DNA of 64,000 nt from Beta vulgaris subsp. vulgaris (GCF_026745355.1 NC_079202.1:34972859-35036858), one strand, 5' to 3'; shown: positions 33,095 through 46,000, counted from the first letter of the stretch. Numbers and translations: made by a program. The notes: generated by a model not told the origin, from the sequence alone.

Positions 33095-33434
33095 GGGGGG
33101 GTGTTAGCGATATTATAGGGATATTATAGGGCATATTGTTACGATATTTAGGAAAGGATAATTTGTTTCCTTGTTGGAAGGGTTTCCTAATATCTCTCTT
33201 GTATATATTGCACATTATGGTGAAATGAATGACAAGCTTACCCTAATATTTGACACTCTAAGACAATTGATCCCTCACTGGTTACTAGGATGAAGACAAA
33301 GTTCGTTCAAAATATCTCCTTTTTGAGGCGCTTGAGATCCTTACTTTACTTCAGTTAACTCAATTTTAGATAATTGCTTTGTGTAGGGATACACCAAAAT
33401 TGGTAAGTGTTCTATTAAATCTAGAGGGTCTCTA

Positions 33435-36400
33435 TGTTAGCGATATTATAGGGATATTATAGGGCATATTGTTACGATATTTAGGAAAGGATAATTTGTT
33501 TCCTTGTTGGAAGGGTTTCCTAATATCTCTCTTGTATATATTGCACATTATGGTGAAATGAATGACAAGCTTACCCTAATATTTGACATGGTATCAAGAG
33601 CCAGTCTCTTTTACAAACCCTAAATATTTTTTAACGCCGTCGCTTCATGGCCGGCGACGACGCCGCCCCGCCACCTCCTGGCGCCACCAAAATCACCTTA
33701 AATTCTCCTTTTTTTCTCGGACCCAAGGATAGACCAGGGGACTTCATCACTCCCGTGCGTCTCAAATCTGATAATTTTGATACCTGGGCTCGTGCAATTC
33801 GTATTGCCCTCTGCTCTCGCCGAAAATTCGGCTTTCTCGACGGCACTATCACCGCGCCTACGCCGCCTTGTACCGAGGATGACTGGAGCACTATTCACTA
33901 CATGCTCGTCTCGTGGATCACGAATACAATCGATCCCGAGGTAAGTTCGACTCTATCCTATTATGATAATGCAAAGGTGTTGTGGGATGATCTCCATGAA
34001 CGGTATTCTGTTGTTAACGGGACTAGAATTCATCAACTTAAATCTGATATTATTCGTTGCGAACAATCTAAAACTATGCTTGTGGCCACCTATTATGGAA
34101 AATTGAAGGTTTTATGGGATGAATTAGCTTTGCATGAACCGCCTCTTGTTTGTCAATGTGGGGATCTTGGTCCGGCTCTTCTTAAACGTCGCGACAATGA
34201 CCAGCTGCATCAATTCTTATTCGGTCTCTATTCCGATTACTATGGCACTCTTCGCTCCTCTATCTTGTCCCATGATCCATTACCTACGCTCAATAAAGCG
34301 TATCAGCGTTTCCCAAGAAGAACGGGTCCGCGGTTTCACTCGGCTCAAGGACGAAAAGCCGGAAGTCCTCGGCTTCGCGGTGCACACTGATCCTCGCGCA
34401 GATGGCCGCGGCCGAGGGGGGGTTGTGCCTTCTACTCGTCCTGACAAATCGAGCCTCCTTTGTTCTCATTGCCACAAAACGGGTCACGACGAATCTACAT
34501 GTTTCTCTCTTCACGGCACTCCTGATTGGTGGTATGAACGATATGGTAATAAAAGGGACAATAGTGCCTCTCGTGGTCGCGGTCGTAACTCCACGCCACC
34601 TGCTCCTACTAGCCGTGGTCGCGGCCCCGTGCGTGCTAACGCCACACCAACCGACCCTGCCCCTGCACCGGGTTCGAGCACCTCTATTCCCGCCATCACT
34701 CCAGAACAGTGGCAGGCTCTGTTCGCTACTTTTGGTAACGCCTCTACTACTCCGTCTAATCGACTAAGTGGTAAGTTTGAGATCTCTTCATGGATTATTG
34801 ATACTGGTTGTTCTCATCATGTCACGGGTGATATTTCTCAGTTACGTGATATTGTTTCTATTGTTGATTGTCCCGTTGGTCTTCCCAATGGTGCTACAGT
34901 TCTTGCTACAAGCTCCGGATCTGTTCATTTGAGTGATACTCTTATTTTACGTGATGTATTATATGTTCCTAATCTGCAGTGTAACTTGATTTCTGTCACT
35001 CAGCTTAGTGATACATTGTCTTGTTATGTCACTTTTTCTACTAACATTTGTGCTATTCAGGACCTTCATTCGAGGGAGCTGATTGGAACGGGTGAGAGAC
35101 GGGATGGACTTTATTATCTTCGCCAGCAACATACGGCTCTTGCGGTATCTGTTCCTAGTTCTGAGACTTCGACTTTGGCTTTATGGCACTCGCGATTGGG
35201 GCATCCTTCTGAAGCTGTGGTGAAGTTACTTCCTTTTGTTTCTTCTGCACCTCATTTAGATAAAGGATGTGTTGTTTGTCATAAAGCTAAGCAGCTAAGT
35301 GTAGTTTTTCTTTGAGTGACACTAAAGCCTCTCGGATTTTTGAGATGGTTCATTGTGATTTGTGGGGTCCTTATTCGACACCCTCTTCTTGTGGTTCTCG
35401 TTATTTTTTGACTTTGGTTGATGACTATTCCCGAGCTGTATGGATTTATTTAATGGTTGATAAGACTGAAGTTTTACGTTTATTCATGTCCTTCATTGCT
35501 ATGATTAAACGTCAATTCTCTCAAGATATTAAGATTGTGCGTAGTGATAATGGAACAGAGTTTTTGTGTCTTGAGCCATATTTTGAGGCTGTGGGGATTA
35601 TTTTTCAGAAATCTTGTGTTGGCACCCCTCAACAGAATGGGAGGGTAGAACGCAAGCATCAACATATTCTTAATGTTACTCGCGCTTTACGCTTCCAAGC
35701 CCATCTTCCTATTGATTTTTGGGGCGAATGTGCCTTAGCTGCAGCCCATCTTATTAATCGTACCCCCTCCATGTTACTTAACAAGAAAACCCCTTATGAG
35801 CTTCTCTTTGGTGCCTCCCCTCATTTTGATGCTTTGAAGGCTTTTGGTTGCTTATGCTTTGCTCATAATCAGCGTTCCAAGGGTGATAAGTTTGCCAGTC
35901 GTAGTCGGAAGTGTGTTTTTGTGGGGTATCCATTTGCGAAAAAAGGTTGGTTATTATATGATCTTGAGGATCGTCAGTATTTTGTGTCTAGAGATGTGAA
36001 ATTTATTGAGAATGTTTTCCCATACTCTACTCCTTCTTCTGAACCTGCTGTTGGTACTCATTCCTTTGATAACTCGGCTCCGTGCCTTGATTGGGATGCC
36101 TATTTGGATCCCGCTGCTGCTGTCTCGGTCCCCGACACTCCTGCGGCCGAGCCGCCAGCTCCCGACACTCCTACGGCCGAGCCGACAGCTCCGCCTACGA
36201 CCTCAGCTGGGTCGTCTGTCCCGCCCAATGCTGGTCCCCTGATATCTCGCTCTCGGCTGGGCCGCCACCATCTTCGAGTGCTGCTTCCTCGGATTTAGGC
36301 CGCGGTATGCGGGCTAAGGTACCCTCCACTCGATTGAAAGATTTTATCACTTGCACCACTCTTTCTCCTAGTGCTTCCGTCGGTTCCTTAAGTCCATCTC

Positions 36401-38215
36401 TCTCCTCGCCTTCTCCGTCGGCCCCCTCAGGTACGCCATTTCCTATAGCACATTATGTTAGTTGTGACAAATTTTCTATGAAACATCGCCACTTCTTGGC
36501 GGCTATTACTGCAGGCACCGAACCTCACTCATTCAAGGAAGCTATGCGCCATCCTGAATGGCAACAGGCTATGACAAATGAAATTTCTGCTCTTGAAAAA
36601 AATGGCACATGGACTATGGAACCTCTTCCTGCAGGTAAAAAGGCTCTTGGGAGCAAATGGGTGTACAAAATAAAATACAACTCTGATGGGATATTGAGCG
36701 GTTTAAAGCACGGTTGGTTGTTTTCGGCAATCATCAAACTGAAGGTCTTGATTATAATGAGACTTTCGCTCCTGTCGCCAAAATGGTTACTGTTCGTGCT
36801 TTTCTCGCTATTGCTGCTTCGAAGAATTGGGAGTTGCATCAGATGGATGTTCACAATGCTTTTCTTCATGGTGATCTCAGTGAGGAAGTTTATATGAAAC
36901 TTCCCCCCGGCTTTCAGTCTCCCTCTTCGAACATGGTCTGTCGTTTACGGAAATCTCTCTATGGCTTGAAACAAGCTCCTCGTTGCTGGTTTGCAAAATT
37001 GGTTTCTGCACTCAAAACTTATGGTTTCTGTCAGTCCTACTCTGATTACTCTTTGTTCACCTACACTAAGTCGGGCGTGCAGATTAATGTTCTGGTCTAT
37101 GTTGATGATCTTATTCTCTCTCGTAATGATTGCGCTGCTCTCCAAGCTTTCAAAAACTATCTGGGTACTTGCTTTCATATGAAGGATCTTGGCGTTCTCA
37201 AGTACTTTCTGGGGCTTGAAGTTGCCCGTAGCTCTTCTGGTATTTTTTATGTCAACGGAAATATGCCCTCGACATCGTTGCCGAGTCCGGCCTGCTCGGT
37301 GCGAAGCCCGCCGCCACCCCCATTGAGCAGAATCACCATTTCGGCCGTGATGATGGCCCTCTCCTCGAAGATCCGGAGCCCTATCGACGTCTCATGGGTC
37401 GATTGATATACTTGGATGTCACTCGTCCGGACCTTACTTATGCCGTTCATGTTCTGTCGCAATTTATGCATGCTCCTACGCAGACTCATTTGGATGGAGC
37501 GCATCGTATTGTGCGCTACCTTAAAGGTTGTCCGGGCCAAGGGATTCTTCTTACTTCCGATTGCGATTTGTCTCTTCAGGGCTGGTGTGACTCTGACTGG
37601 GCTGCTTGCCCCCTTACTCGCCGCTCTCTTACTGGCTGGTTAGTTTTTCTTGGTTCTTCTCCTATCTCCTGGAAGACCAAGAAACAGCATACTGTTTCCC
37701 GTTCGTCTGCCGAAGCGGAATATCGATCTATGGCATCTGTAACTTGTGAGCTCAAATGGCTTAAGGGTCTTTTGTTAAGCCTTGGTGTGCATCATCCTAA
37801 GGCTATTCCTCTCTTCTGTGACAGTCAATCGGCCCTTCATATTGCTCACAATCCGGTCTTCCATGAACGTACTAAACATATCGAAGTCGATTGCCATTTT
37901 TTTGCGAGATGCTATTCAGGCAGGTCTCATTGCACCATCTTATGTCCCTACTACTGCGCAACTTGCTGATGTCTTCACTAAAGCACTTGGGAAGAAACAA
38001 TTTGAGTTTCTACTTTCCAAGTTGGGCATTTGTGACCTCCATGCTCCAACTTGAGGGGGGGTGTTAGCGATATTATAGGGATATTATAGGGCATATTGTT
38101 ACGATATTTAGGAAAGGATAATTTGTTTCCTTGTTGGAAGGGTTTCCTAATATCTCTCTTGTATATATTGCACATTATGGTGAAATGAATGACAAGCTTA
38201 CCCTAATATTTGACA
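33435..38215 (+). mobile_element. Copia LTR retrotransposon, copy 2 (4,781 bp)
   Basis: LTRs at 33435-33588 and 38062-38215 appear identical to each other and to those of copy 1. CTCTA flanks both ends (33430-33434 and 38216-38220). PBS and polypurine tract are as in copy 1. The full length is 4,781 bp with no insertion. Confidence 0.97.
33647..38054 (+). pseudogene. Copia copy 2 gag-pol polyprotein, frameshifted
   Basis: Same domain order as copy 1. Compared with copy 1 it has its own indels: a 2-base loss near 34305 at the gag end, a C loss near 35294 in the integrase linker, a C loss near 36238 before RT, a G loss near 36689 in RT, a T loss near 37245 after the YVDD domain, and a T gain near 37900 in RNase H. 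The gag start (33647) and the zinc-knuckle stretch (34134-35315) are open here although broken in copy 1. Each copy is thus intact where the other is broken, mostly in homopolymers. Confidence 0.92.
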
Positions 38216-38380
38216 CTCTAAGACAATTGATCCCTCACTGGTTACTAGGATGAAGACAAAGTTCGTTCAAAATATCTCCTTTTTGAGGCGCTTGAGATCC
38301 TTACTTTACTTCAGTTAACTCAATTTTAGATAATTGCTTTGTGTAGGGATACACCAAAATTGGTAAGTGTTCTATTAAAT

Positions 38381-38775
38381 CAGACCATCACTTTATTAGT
38401 TTTTGTAAGAATTTCCATACAGAAGTTGTCGGCGGTTCGATCGTATCGGAAGTGTGAAGAAAATATAAACTTCCAATGTTCCTCCTAAGGTGTTATTGGC
38501 TTTGCTTATGATGATGTAATTACTTCTGACAATGTTATAGAAGTAACTTCTTAAAAAATCTTGCTTTGCCTTAAAAACAATCTTCCAAAACATATGAGTC
38601 TTATGTATTTGCTAAACAACTTTATAATTAATATTAAGACGTATTTCTCTTGAACACAAAGTTTTTGCTCAAGTAGACGTAAAAAAATGTTTATATGTTT
38701 TCAATATAATTGATATATAAATATTCTTATTATACTAAAAAATTCTCGTATATTATGCACGGGTTTGAAACCTAT
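38381..38775 (+). repeat. Helitron-family 3' region relic, right part
   Basis: The 38595-38775 part resembles 58365-58680: CTTATGTATTTGCTAAACAAC, AAGTAGACGTAAA and TATATGTTTTCAATATAATTG, ending near a degraded hairpin TTCTCGTATATTATGCACGGG at about 38745. It is the continuation of 27480-27847. No gene was recognised here. Confidence 0.55.
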
Positions 38776-39317
38776 TACCATAACTAAGGAGGAAACAAGG
38801 TTGGCTCCATTAAAAGTCACCTACAAAACTACGTCATTCTAAAATATGCGTACTTGTGATGTTTTACATTCAATAGTTAATTTCATTTGCTAGGAGGGTC
38901 TACTACTACCGTTCGAGCTATCTGTCTCATATAGGCAAAGCTTAGGCTTTGAGCTTCACCACTATCTTAATCCTAGAGAAGAATTTATGAAAGATTGCGA
39001 TTTCTATGTATATTCTTAAACTAGTTTTCCACCCGTGCAAAAATGCACGGGAAATTTATTTTTTTGATTTAATTTTTTATATCAAATAAGAATGTGTATA
39101 TATTATGTTATACATGGTAAAACACTGCAAGTTTACATGTAGCATTTATTGAAGAGGAAACACGAAAAAACCCTTTTATCTCAACGAAGTGAATGAACAT
39201 CATAAATGAATTATTAAATGACAATAATAATAAGAGTATTTTAAAAACATTTTGAACCACGTCTTTGTACTATACATTTGTGGTAACAATTGAGTTTTCA
39301 CGTTCTTTATCAGCTAC

Positions 39318-40555
39318 TAATGTTTTTCAAACCCTTTTTGCTAATAAATCTTGATATGACAATATATATTTAAAATTATATAATACGTCCCTTGAAATCA
39401 TGGTGTATCTATATTTATATAAATATGTAATGAAATAGTATAAACATAAAAATAGAGCAGGCAACCAGCAATGCAAGTTGGGCTGGCAATCAGTTCAAGT
39501 TTGGTTGGATTTGCTTTCGGGTTTACTACACATCTAATAAACAGGTTGAAATACTCAACCCTGACCCGACCTATTTGATAAGCGAATTACCCGTTGAACC
39601 CATTTAATCATAATTAGTATTATACAAAAAATTAATTATTTTCTTAAAAGTATAGAGAGTTCACTATTGAAAGTATGCATGTTTAATATTTCTTATAATA
39701 ATTGTGACCAATTTTAGCAATATTTACTTTTTTAACCAAATTTTAGATTTATCAATATATTTTTCGAGAATTTTCTACATATATGTAAGTTAGCAAAGTC
39801 AAAGCATGTCAATTTCGAGTCGAAAATGTCAACCTACCTGTTTAATCAATGGGTTAGAAAATCGGTCAAAGTTCCAACCCTAACCTGTATTTAGTATTGA
39901 GTTAGCTTTTGCAAACCCTACATAAAGTAGTGACATTATAATTTACACTGTATAGTAAATGTAAATTAACAAAAAAATTAAAGAAAAAATACATTTTTCA
40001 ATTTAGTTTATTAAAAAAATAACATGTAACTCATCTAATCAAATAGACAATAAATTTCATGTATATTGTAATATATAAATTTATATATATTGTAATGTAT
40101 AAATTTTTCTTCTAATATATACATAAGAAATGAATATAGAAATATCAGTTATTAATGTTCATCAAACCCTTTTTGCTAATAACTCTTGATATGACAATAT
40201 ATATTTAAAATTATATAATACGTCCCTTGAAATCATGGTATATATATTTATATAAATATGTAATGAAATAGTATAAACATAAAAGTAGAGTAGGCAACCA
40301 AGTTGGGCTGGCAATCAGTTCAGGTTTGGTTGGATTTGCGTTCGGGTTTACTAAACATTTAATAAACAGGTTGAAATACTCAACCGTGACCCGACCTATT
40401 TGATAAACGAATTACCTGTTTAACCCATTTAATCATAATTATTATTATAGAAAAATTTCATGTATATTGTAATATATAAATGAAATATATATTGTAATGT
40501 ATAAATTTTTCTTCTAATATATACCTAAGAAATGAATATAGAAATATCGTACACG
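39318..40555. repeat. Direct duplication within the Helitron (unit about 840 bp, second copy shortened)
   Basis: TGACAATATATATTTAAAAT ... GGGCTGGCAATCAGTTCA ... CTCAACC(C/G)TGACCCGACC occurs at about 39355-39620 and again at 40195-40445. TTCTTCTAATATATACAT/CAAGAAATGAATATAG occurs at about 40105 and 40510. The second unit lacks the middle part of the first. Confidence 0.85.
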
Positions 40556-41362
40556 ATATTATGATCTTGTAATGAGAATCGTATAAATTAAAATGGGTTT
40601 AACCTTAAACAAAATAACTAAATGGGCTTGTTATCTAAAATGATATAATATTGTATTAAGAATAGTCTAAAATTGGCTTACAACCCGTGCGATGCACTAT
40701 ACTGAAATATAAATTATCTATAATAATCAGTATTATTATTATTAATCCATATAAATGATTAAATGGTACTAAGTTAATAGCACATACATTGCTTAGGTTA
40801 ATTTAATTAACTTTGAGTAACATTTAGTGTCAAACTTGTTCAAACTCGCTTTAAGCTCACATAAATTTTCTTACAATGAATCTAATTGTTTATATCAATA
40901 TTGTTACATATTAAAAAAAATATCTATTCCCCTAGATAGCATGATTTTCATTTGCGGTCAGCAAAATATGTGCTGATAATTAATATAATAACATATATCT
41001 AAGAAAAAAAAATGAAAACCCAAAATATTTCAATTTAGAAATTGAATATTTTGTGATATTTACATTAGAATCATGAAGTGATCATACACAACTAAATATT
41101 GAAATAATTTAGAAAGATATAAATGAGAAATAAAAGATTAGATGGCTTTTAAAATTTGTTACTATTGACTTGCAAAATAATTTACATCTTGACTATTTGA
41201 GAAATAATTTATATTAAGATTATCTGGACCCGTGCATAATGCACATGGATTTTTTTTAGTTCTCAAATAGTTTTTTTAAATTCCAAAATTATTGGAATGA
41301 CTACATTTAAAATTGAAAGATTATAAATTGTAAATTTATATTTCATGATATAATGTTTTCAT

Positions 41363-41871
41363 TAGGGCTGTCAAAATTATAGCTGATCCAATATGATAAC
41401 CGTCTCGAATCTAACCTGAAAATTTCGGATTTGGGTTAAAATTTTCACCTGAAAAAAAAAGATGGGTCAGCCAACCCGACCAGAAAAAATAATGGGTTAG
41501 GTTCAGGTTGAATTTTTGAACCTCAAAAAATCCGAATAATCTGACTTTGAAGTGGGGTCAAATTCAAGGCATGCCAACCTATGTTTATCTAACTTGTATT
41601 AGACCAAACTCGTTTCTTGAATATTCTAAATTTGATTAAGTTGGTATTTGAATTCAAGACTCACTCAATAGTTGAATTATTGCAATGATTAAATTTAAAA
41701 TCAGGTCATTTTGGGTTGGTTTCGGGTCAACCTGAAATCGAAAAGATCGGGTTCAAATTCAATTTTCGACCTGAAATCAGAATCAAGTCACGTTTGGATT
41801 AGGGGTAAGTGACCCGAAATAGAAATCAGGTGAACTTGAAATTAATCCAACTCGAACTTATTGCTACCCTA
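41363..41871. mobile_element. Possible hAT-type MITE
   Basis: Ends TAGGGCTGTCAAAATT and (inverse of right end) TAGGGTAGCAATAAGT resemble the TAGGGCTGGCAA terminus of the MITE at 30999. No 8-bp duplication is visible, so the call is weak. The interior holds many CAACCCGA/GGGTCA motifs in both orientations. Confidence 0.35.
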
Positions 41872-42327
41872 CATTATTAATATAGACAAATGACACGTAA
41901 AGATAATTATTGTATACTACAATAATATCTAATAATAATGTACTCTACTGGAGTAATAATTAAGCAATATATAAAGTTGTGAAAATTATCAATCCCGCAA
42001 CTCCAAAATAAATTGTCTACATTATAAATCAAAATCTACGACTACGGGTAAGTTACATAAATGATAATGTAAAATGGTAAGTTATATCAATATTAACATT
42101 GTTTATTATTAGTTAGCAACTGTGCCGGAATTATACACGAACTAATATGATTGTAAAGTACTTCCATTTGGTGACTGAAACTTACCAAATTTATAAGATT
42201 GTAATTGATCCATTTACACGTGGCACTAAAAAAAATGAGAATAAGTATAATGATGACATGTGGTGAAATGAGTAATAGCTTGACACATAGACAAATTTTT
42301 CTAGCTTTATATATATATATATATAGA

Positions 42328-43089
42328 TAACTTTTTTTTTTGTCTCTGGGTTTGTGTGCTTTGTAATGATTTAAGAATTAAATTATTGGGTTTTATGTGG
42401 CCATGTGGGTTATGATTTCGGTATTATGATTTCATTTCACGTGGATTGTGAATTGTGATTTTATGTGGGATTGGTGATTTGAGAAGATTACCTTCATAAT
42501 GTATGTTCTTATCTTTAATTACTCTTTTTGGGTTTGTTTGAACTGTGATTTGGTTTGTTGATTTGGAAAGAAAATAATTGGGTATATTTGTGAGTTATGA
42601 TTTAAGTTGAGATTGTAATATTATTAGAGAAACAAGTCATTGGAATTTTTGATGTTTTTGACTAACAAAACTTTGTAAATAATTTTTCTTACAAATTATT
42701 AATAGATTTAATTATACAATTACAGATATAACATATATATAAGACTAGTACATGCTAATATTGATTTTATATATTATTCAAATAACTTGGAGGAGATATG
42801 TAGCTTCCCCTATTATATGGATCTTTAAATTGGTGAAAATTGTCAAAACTAAAAAAGTAGCCGACTTCTTAACGTGGTCGATTATTCACATAAACCCTAC
42901 TCGCTATGTCGTTTGTCCCTCTTTTTCAGATGTAAACTTGAGGACAATCAATGAGGAAAACTTGAAGGTAAGGACAAAATCATGAAAAGTAATTTATATA
43001 ACCATTTGAAACTTGAAAGGGTAGCCATAGACTTTTAGACAAGACTATATTTTCCTATATCATCATTAGAAAATTTGACGATATGGTCA
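42328..43089. other. AT-rich spacer between two head-to-head Helitron 5' ends
   Basis: No gene was recognised; a 77-codon frame at 42752-42985 lacks family resemblance. The spacer is bounded by similar Helitron 5' termini in opposite orientation (minus at 42327, plus at 43090). Confidence 0.5.
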
Positions 43090-46000
43090 TCTATATATAT
43101 ATATAAACCTAGAAAAATTTGCCTACGTGTCATGTCCACATCTCTTCCATCCACATGTCAAGTGCAAATGAATTTTATGCCACATAAGCACATCGTATTT
43201 CTTGGACAAGTGGCAACATGGTTGCTATGGGCATTGAACTCACCATATAATTGTCGTGCAAATCTAACCAAATCATGCCTAATTAGTTCCATGATCATTG
43301 CCAAGTTTGGTAAATTTTTAATGCTATTTTTAATTGCCGCTTTAATCTCGATATTTTTTAAATGCTATTTTTTTTAATGCATCAATTAAAATTCCCTAAA
43401 TTCGATAAATTTATAATTTAATCTACCCATTAAAATTACTTGATCTATGCAAATATAATCACCACTACATAGTCTATATCTATCACCTTATTTTTTAAGG
43501 AGAGTGTCAAACATAAAATCCTAATTATTTTATAGTTCAAAAATGAAAGCAAACAATCAAAGACTCCCTACATCCAAAAGAGTCGTTAGCCTTTGCAAAA
43601 TTAACAACCTTACAGATGTTGAAGACATGCTTATAAGTAAGTAACTATTACAATCTACATTAAATACATTAATATAATTACTTAGCCTAATTTTTATTAA
43701 TGCTATGTATAATTATTGGTATCATTGTATATGCGAGTTCTATCACCTTGGCCCAAGATGGAGTGACATACCTACAAAATATTGTACTAATTGATAGAAG
43801 GTAACATTTTTTTTACTTATCACAATATGTTTGTTGGATCTTTTTTTTTTTTAATGTAAAATAATGATTTCCATGTACTATGAATTAATTGCATGGCAGT
43901 TACGTCGACTATCTCAAGTCATTTTATATTTGGTCCCAATGCATTGGACAACCTTACTATATCACAAGGAATTATGGTAATTGTATATCACTATTAATAT
44001 TCATTGTGAATATGAATATTCATTGTAAATTTTTTTGTTTGAAAATAGTTTTTAAAGATCCCATTATTTTATATGTCCCTACATTTTTATAACATTAGGT
44101 ATATCTTCATTACATTGTGTAAGTGCTACAACTATAACATACAATTCAAGGTGTAAAAAAGCAACGAGAATGATGCGTTGGTAAGGAACTTACAATATGT
44201 ATCTAAGTTCTTTTAAATGTTTACATTTACTTATATTTTAAATTAAGTTTAACATGTTTTTTACTGACCGTTTTGTCCGACACAAAGTCAATTGGATAAT
44301 AAGAAGCACCTTCCCGTTAAATATGACACTGAAGATATTTAATGCAACGAGAACAACAATTAATAAATTTATTAACATGAACTATGTATGTCAAGTTTAA
44401 TTTACAACAATTTCAATATAATATCTTTTTTGTTTTGATTATGTTATTTATGATATTTTAATATGTATAACAATATTTATACATCACTTTATGGGACAAG
44501 CAAATTGGCTTTCTATTAAATAAAAATGTTGAGGTACTCGATTATTTAGAGATCCATAATTTATTCGTTTAATGTTTTCATAATACCTTTACCTGTTTTT
44601 TTTTTTAAATAAACATGGAGTTAGGACAAAAGAAATTTCTAAAATACTTGAAGCACATGTAGGATATGTTTATAACCTATGTTGATTGGGATGAAGAATG
44701 TGCTTATCATATTTTTTTGGAGTTTCTCATGATTTTATATTTTTGGTTGATTAATGTCAAAATTTTGGTTGTTTATCATTCGTGGCGTTATTTCATGTTG
44801 TTATGTTATTATTTTTATGTATGTTTTCAATAACATACAAAATAAAGCACACCCCATCTATATGTATGTTCTAAATAATTAAAGTACAAAATAATGTTGA
44901 ATACATCATTATTTGCTTGATTTTAATTTGGCTATTTGACAAGAATTATTAAAGCACATATTTCTATAATGTAGATCCAGTTGCCCAAATATCTAAGTAC
45001 TAAATTGTTGAAAATATGTGAGATTATGTTTGGGCAATTAATTAGGTTCAAATAAATTTACTAAAGGATATATGAACATGTAGATTGACACGTTTTTTAT
45101 TAAAAAAAGTGAGGGTCAAAATTGAACTCTTACATTTAGGGATATTTTAAAATAATTATAGTTATTCTCGGATCCTAATATATATTTAGGTACATAGTGG
45201 ATGAATCTTCTTTTTGTTATAAAATAATTATATTTATCTCTGAATCCTAACCTATATTTAGGTACAAAGTGGATGAATCTTCTTTGTGATCTATACTATT
45301 ATCTAAAGTAAAATCCTAAATCCTACGTGGCAAGCTCATGTTCACCGAGTAATTCTAGAGCTTCACAAATACATCATATGTACAAATCGTTGTGCTAATC
45401 ATGTTTTTTTGGTGTTTTTTCTCATGATTTTTTTTTTGCTGTTGGTCATAATGTACAAAAGTTAGAGGGGATAATCAATACAAAAGGTTGTCAATAATGT
45501 CGTATAAGCTATTGGTCATATCATAAAATATATATAACAAAATGATTTTGGTGCACCTTTAATTTTTAGAAAAACTTGAACTGTTTGACATTATATTCAA
45601 CAATATTACCTCTATATGCACATCTATGTCTATAATATTGAATCCTTATACTTGATAGTGGCTTCCCAAAATATATTTCTATATAATAATAATCAGGAGC
45701 ATATAGGGTTTTTTTTTGTAGTCGTGTATATCATGTATAGATAGATTAAATTGATTAAAAATTTCATCACTAACAGTTTCCTTTTTTTTTTAATTAATCC
45801 TGAATTTTAATGTTGTAATGTTAGGTTTTGATCATTGCTATTCCTGGATCCACGACTTTTGGTAGGTGATTTAGGTAATGAATCTAAATGTTAGACTTGC
45901 ATTTCTAACTTTTCTTTAGGAAATATGGAAGGGTTTAAGCTTAGCACTTTTGACAACTCAAGACACGAATGAGAGTAAGAAAGAACAAATGGCCAAATTC

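Larger units (their letters stand above)
27862..33255 (+). mobile_element. Copia LTR retrotransposon, copy 1 (Ale/Retrofit-like), with MITE insertion
   Basis: Identical 154-bp LTRs lie at 27862-28015 and 33102-33255 (TGTTAGCG...TTTGACA), with target duplication CTCTA on both sides (27857-27861 and 33256-33260). The PBS TGGTATCAAGAGCC starts at 28016 (initiator-Met type), and a polypurine tract TTGAGGGGGGG precedes the 3' LTR. Without the 609-bp MITE insertion the element is about 4.8 kb. Short LTRs and compact size suit the Ale/Retrofit lineage; that assignment is tentative. Confidence 0.97.
27848..33420 (+). repeat. Tandem duplication unit 1 (Copia element 1 plus flanks)
   Basis: The unit starts CTAGAGGGTCTCTA, contains a whole Copia element, and ends with a 165-bp non-Copia flank (CTCTAAGACAATTGATCC ... 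TTCTATTAAAT). The same order and sequence recur at 33421-38380. The two units differ by the 609 bp of a MITE insertion and a few small indels. Confidence 0.95.
33421..38380 (+). repeat. Tandem duplication unit 2 (Copia element 2 plus flanks)
   Basis: Begins CTAGAGGGTCTCTA directly after unit 1 and ends at ...TTCTATTAAAT before CAGACCATC. It repeats unit 1 without the MITE. The shared TSD and shared 165-bp right flank show duplication of a whole segment and not two insertions. Confidence 0.95.
39021..42327 (-). mobile_element. Non-autonomous Helitron, 3.3 kb, with internal duplications
   Basis: Read on the minus strand, the 5' end is TCTATATATATATATA-TAAAGCTAG at 42327, preceded by A. The 3' end is a hairpin CCCGTGCA-TTTT-TGCACGGG (39033-39052), then TGGAAAACTAG at 39021, followed by T. 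TC...CTAG ends with insertion between A and T are Helitron features. Additional, weaker hairpin ends (ACCCGTGCGATGCAC near 40692; ACCCGTGCATAATGCAC near 41232) suggest nested or chimeric history. No RepHel gene was found. No other gene was recognised in the interval. Confidence 0.8.

Noticed and set aside
27862..38215. Two independent Copia insertions
   Set aside because: Same target duplication and the same 165 bp of flanking non-element DNA after both copies require segment duplication or an assembly artefact.
41363..41871. Firm hAT MITE call
   Set aside because: Termini are hAT-like but imperfect and no 8-bp duplication is present, so it was kept only as a low-confidence feature.
42752..42985. 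77-codon frame as a possible small gene
   Set aside because: No motif, no splice context and AT-driven composition in a Helitron spacer.
43550..44400. Possible RPA-like gene fragments inside the Helitron composite (for example KANNQRLPTSKRVVSLCK near 43545)
   Set aside because: Only isolated short stretches read as protein, with no recognisable domain or consistent exon chain.
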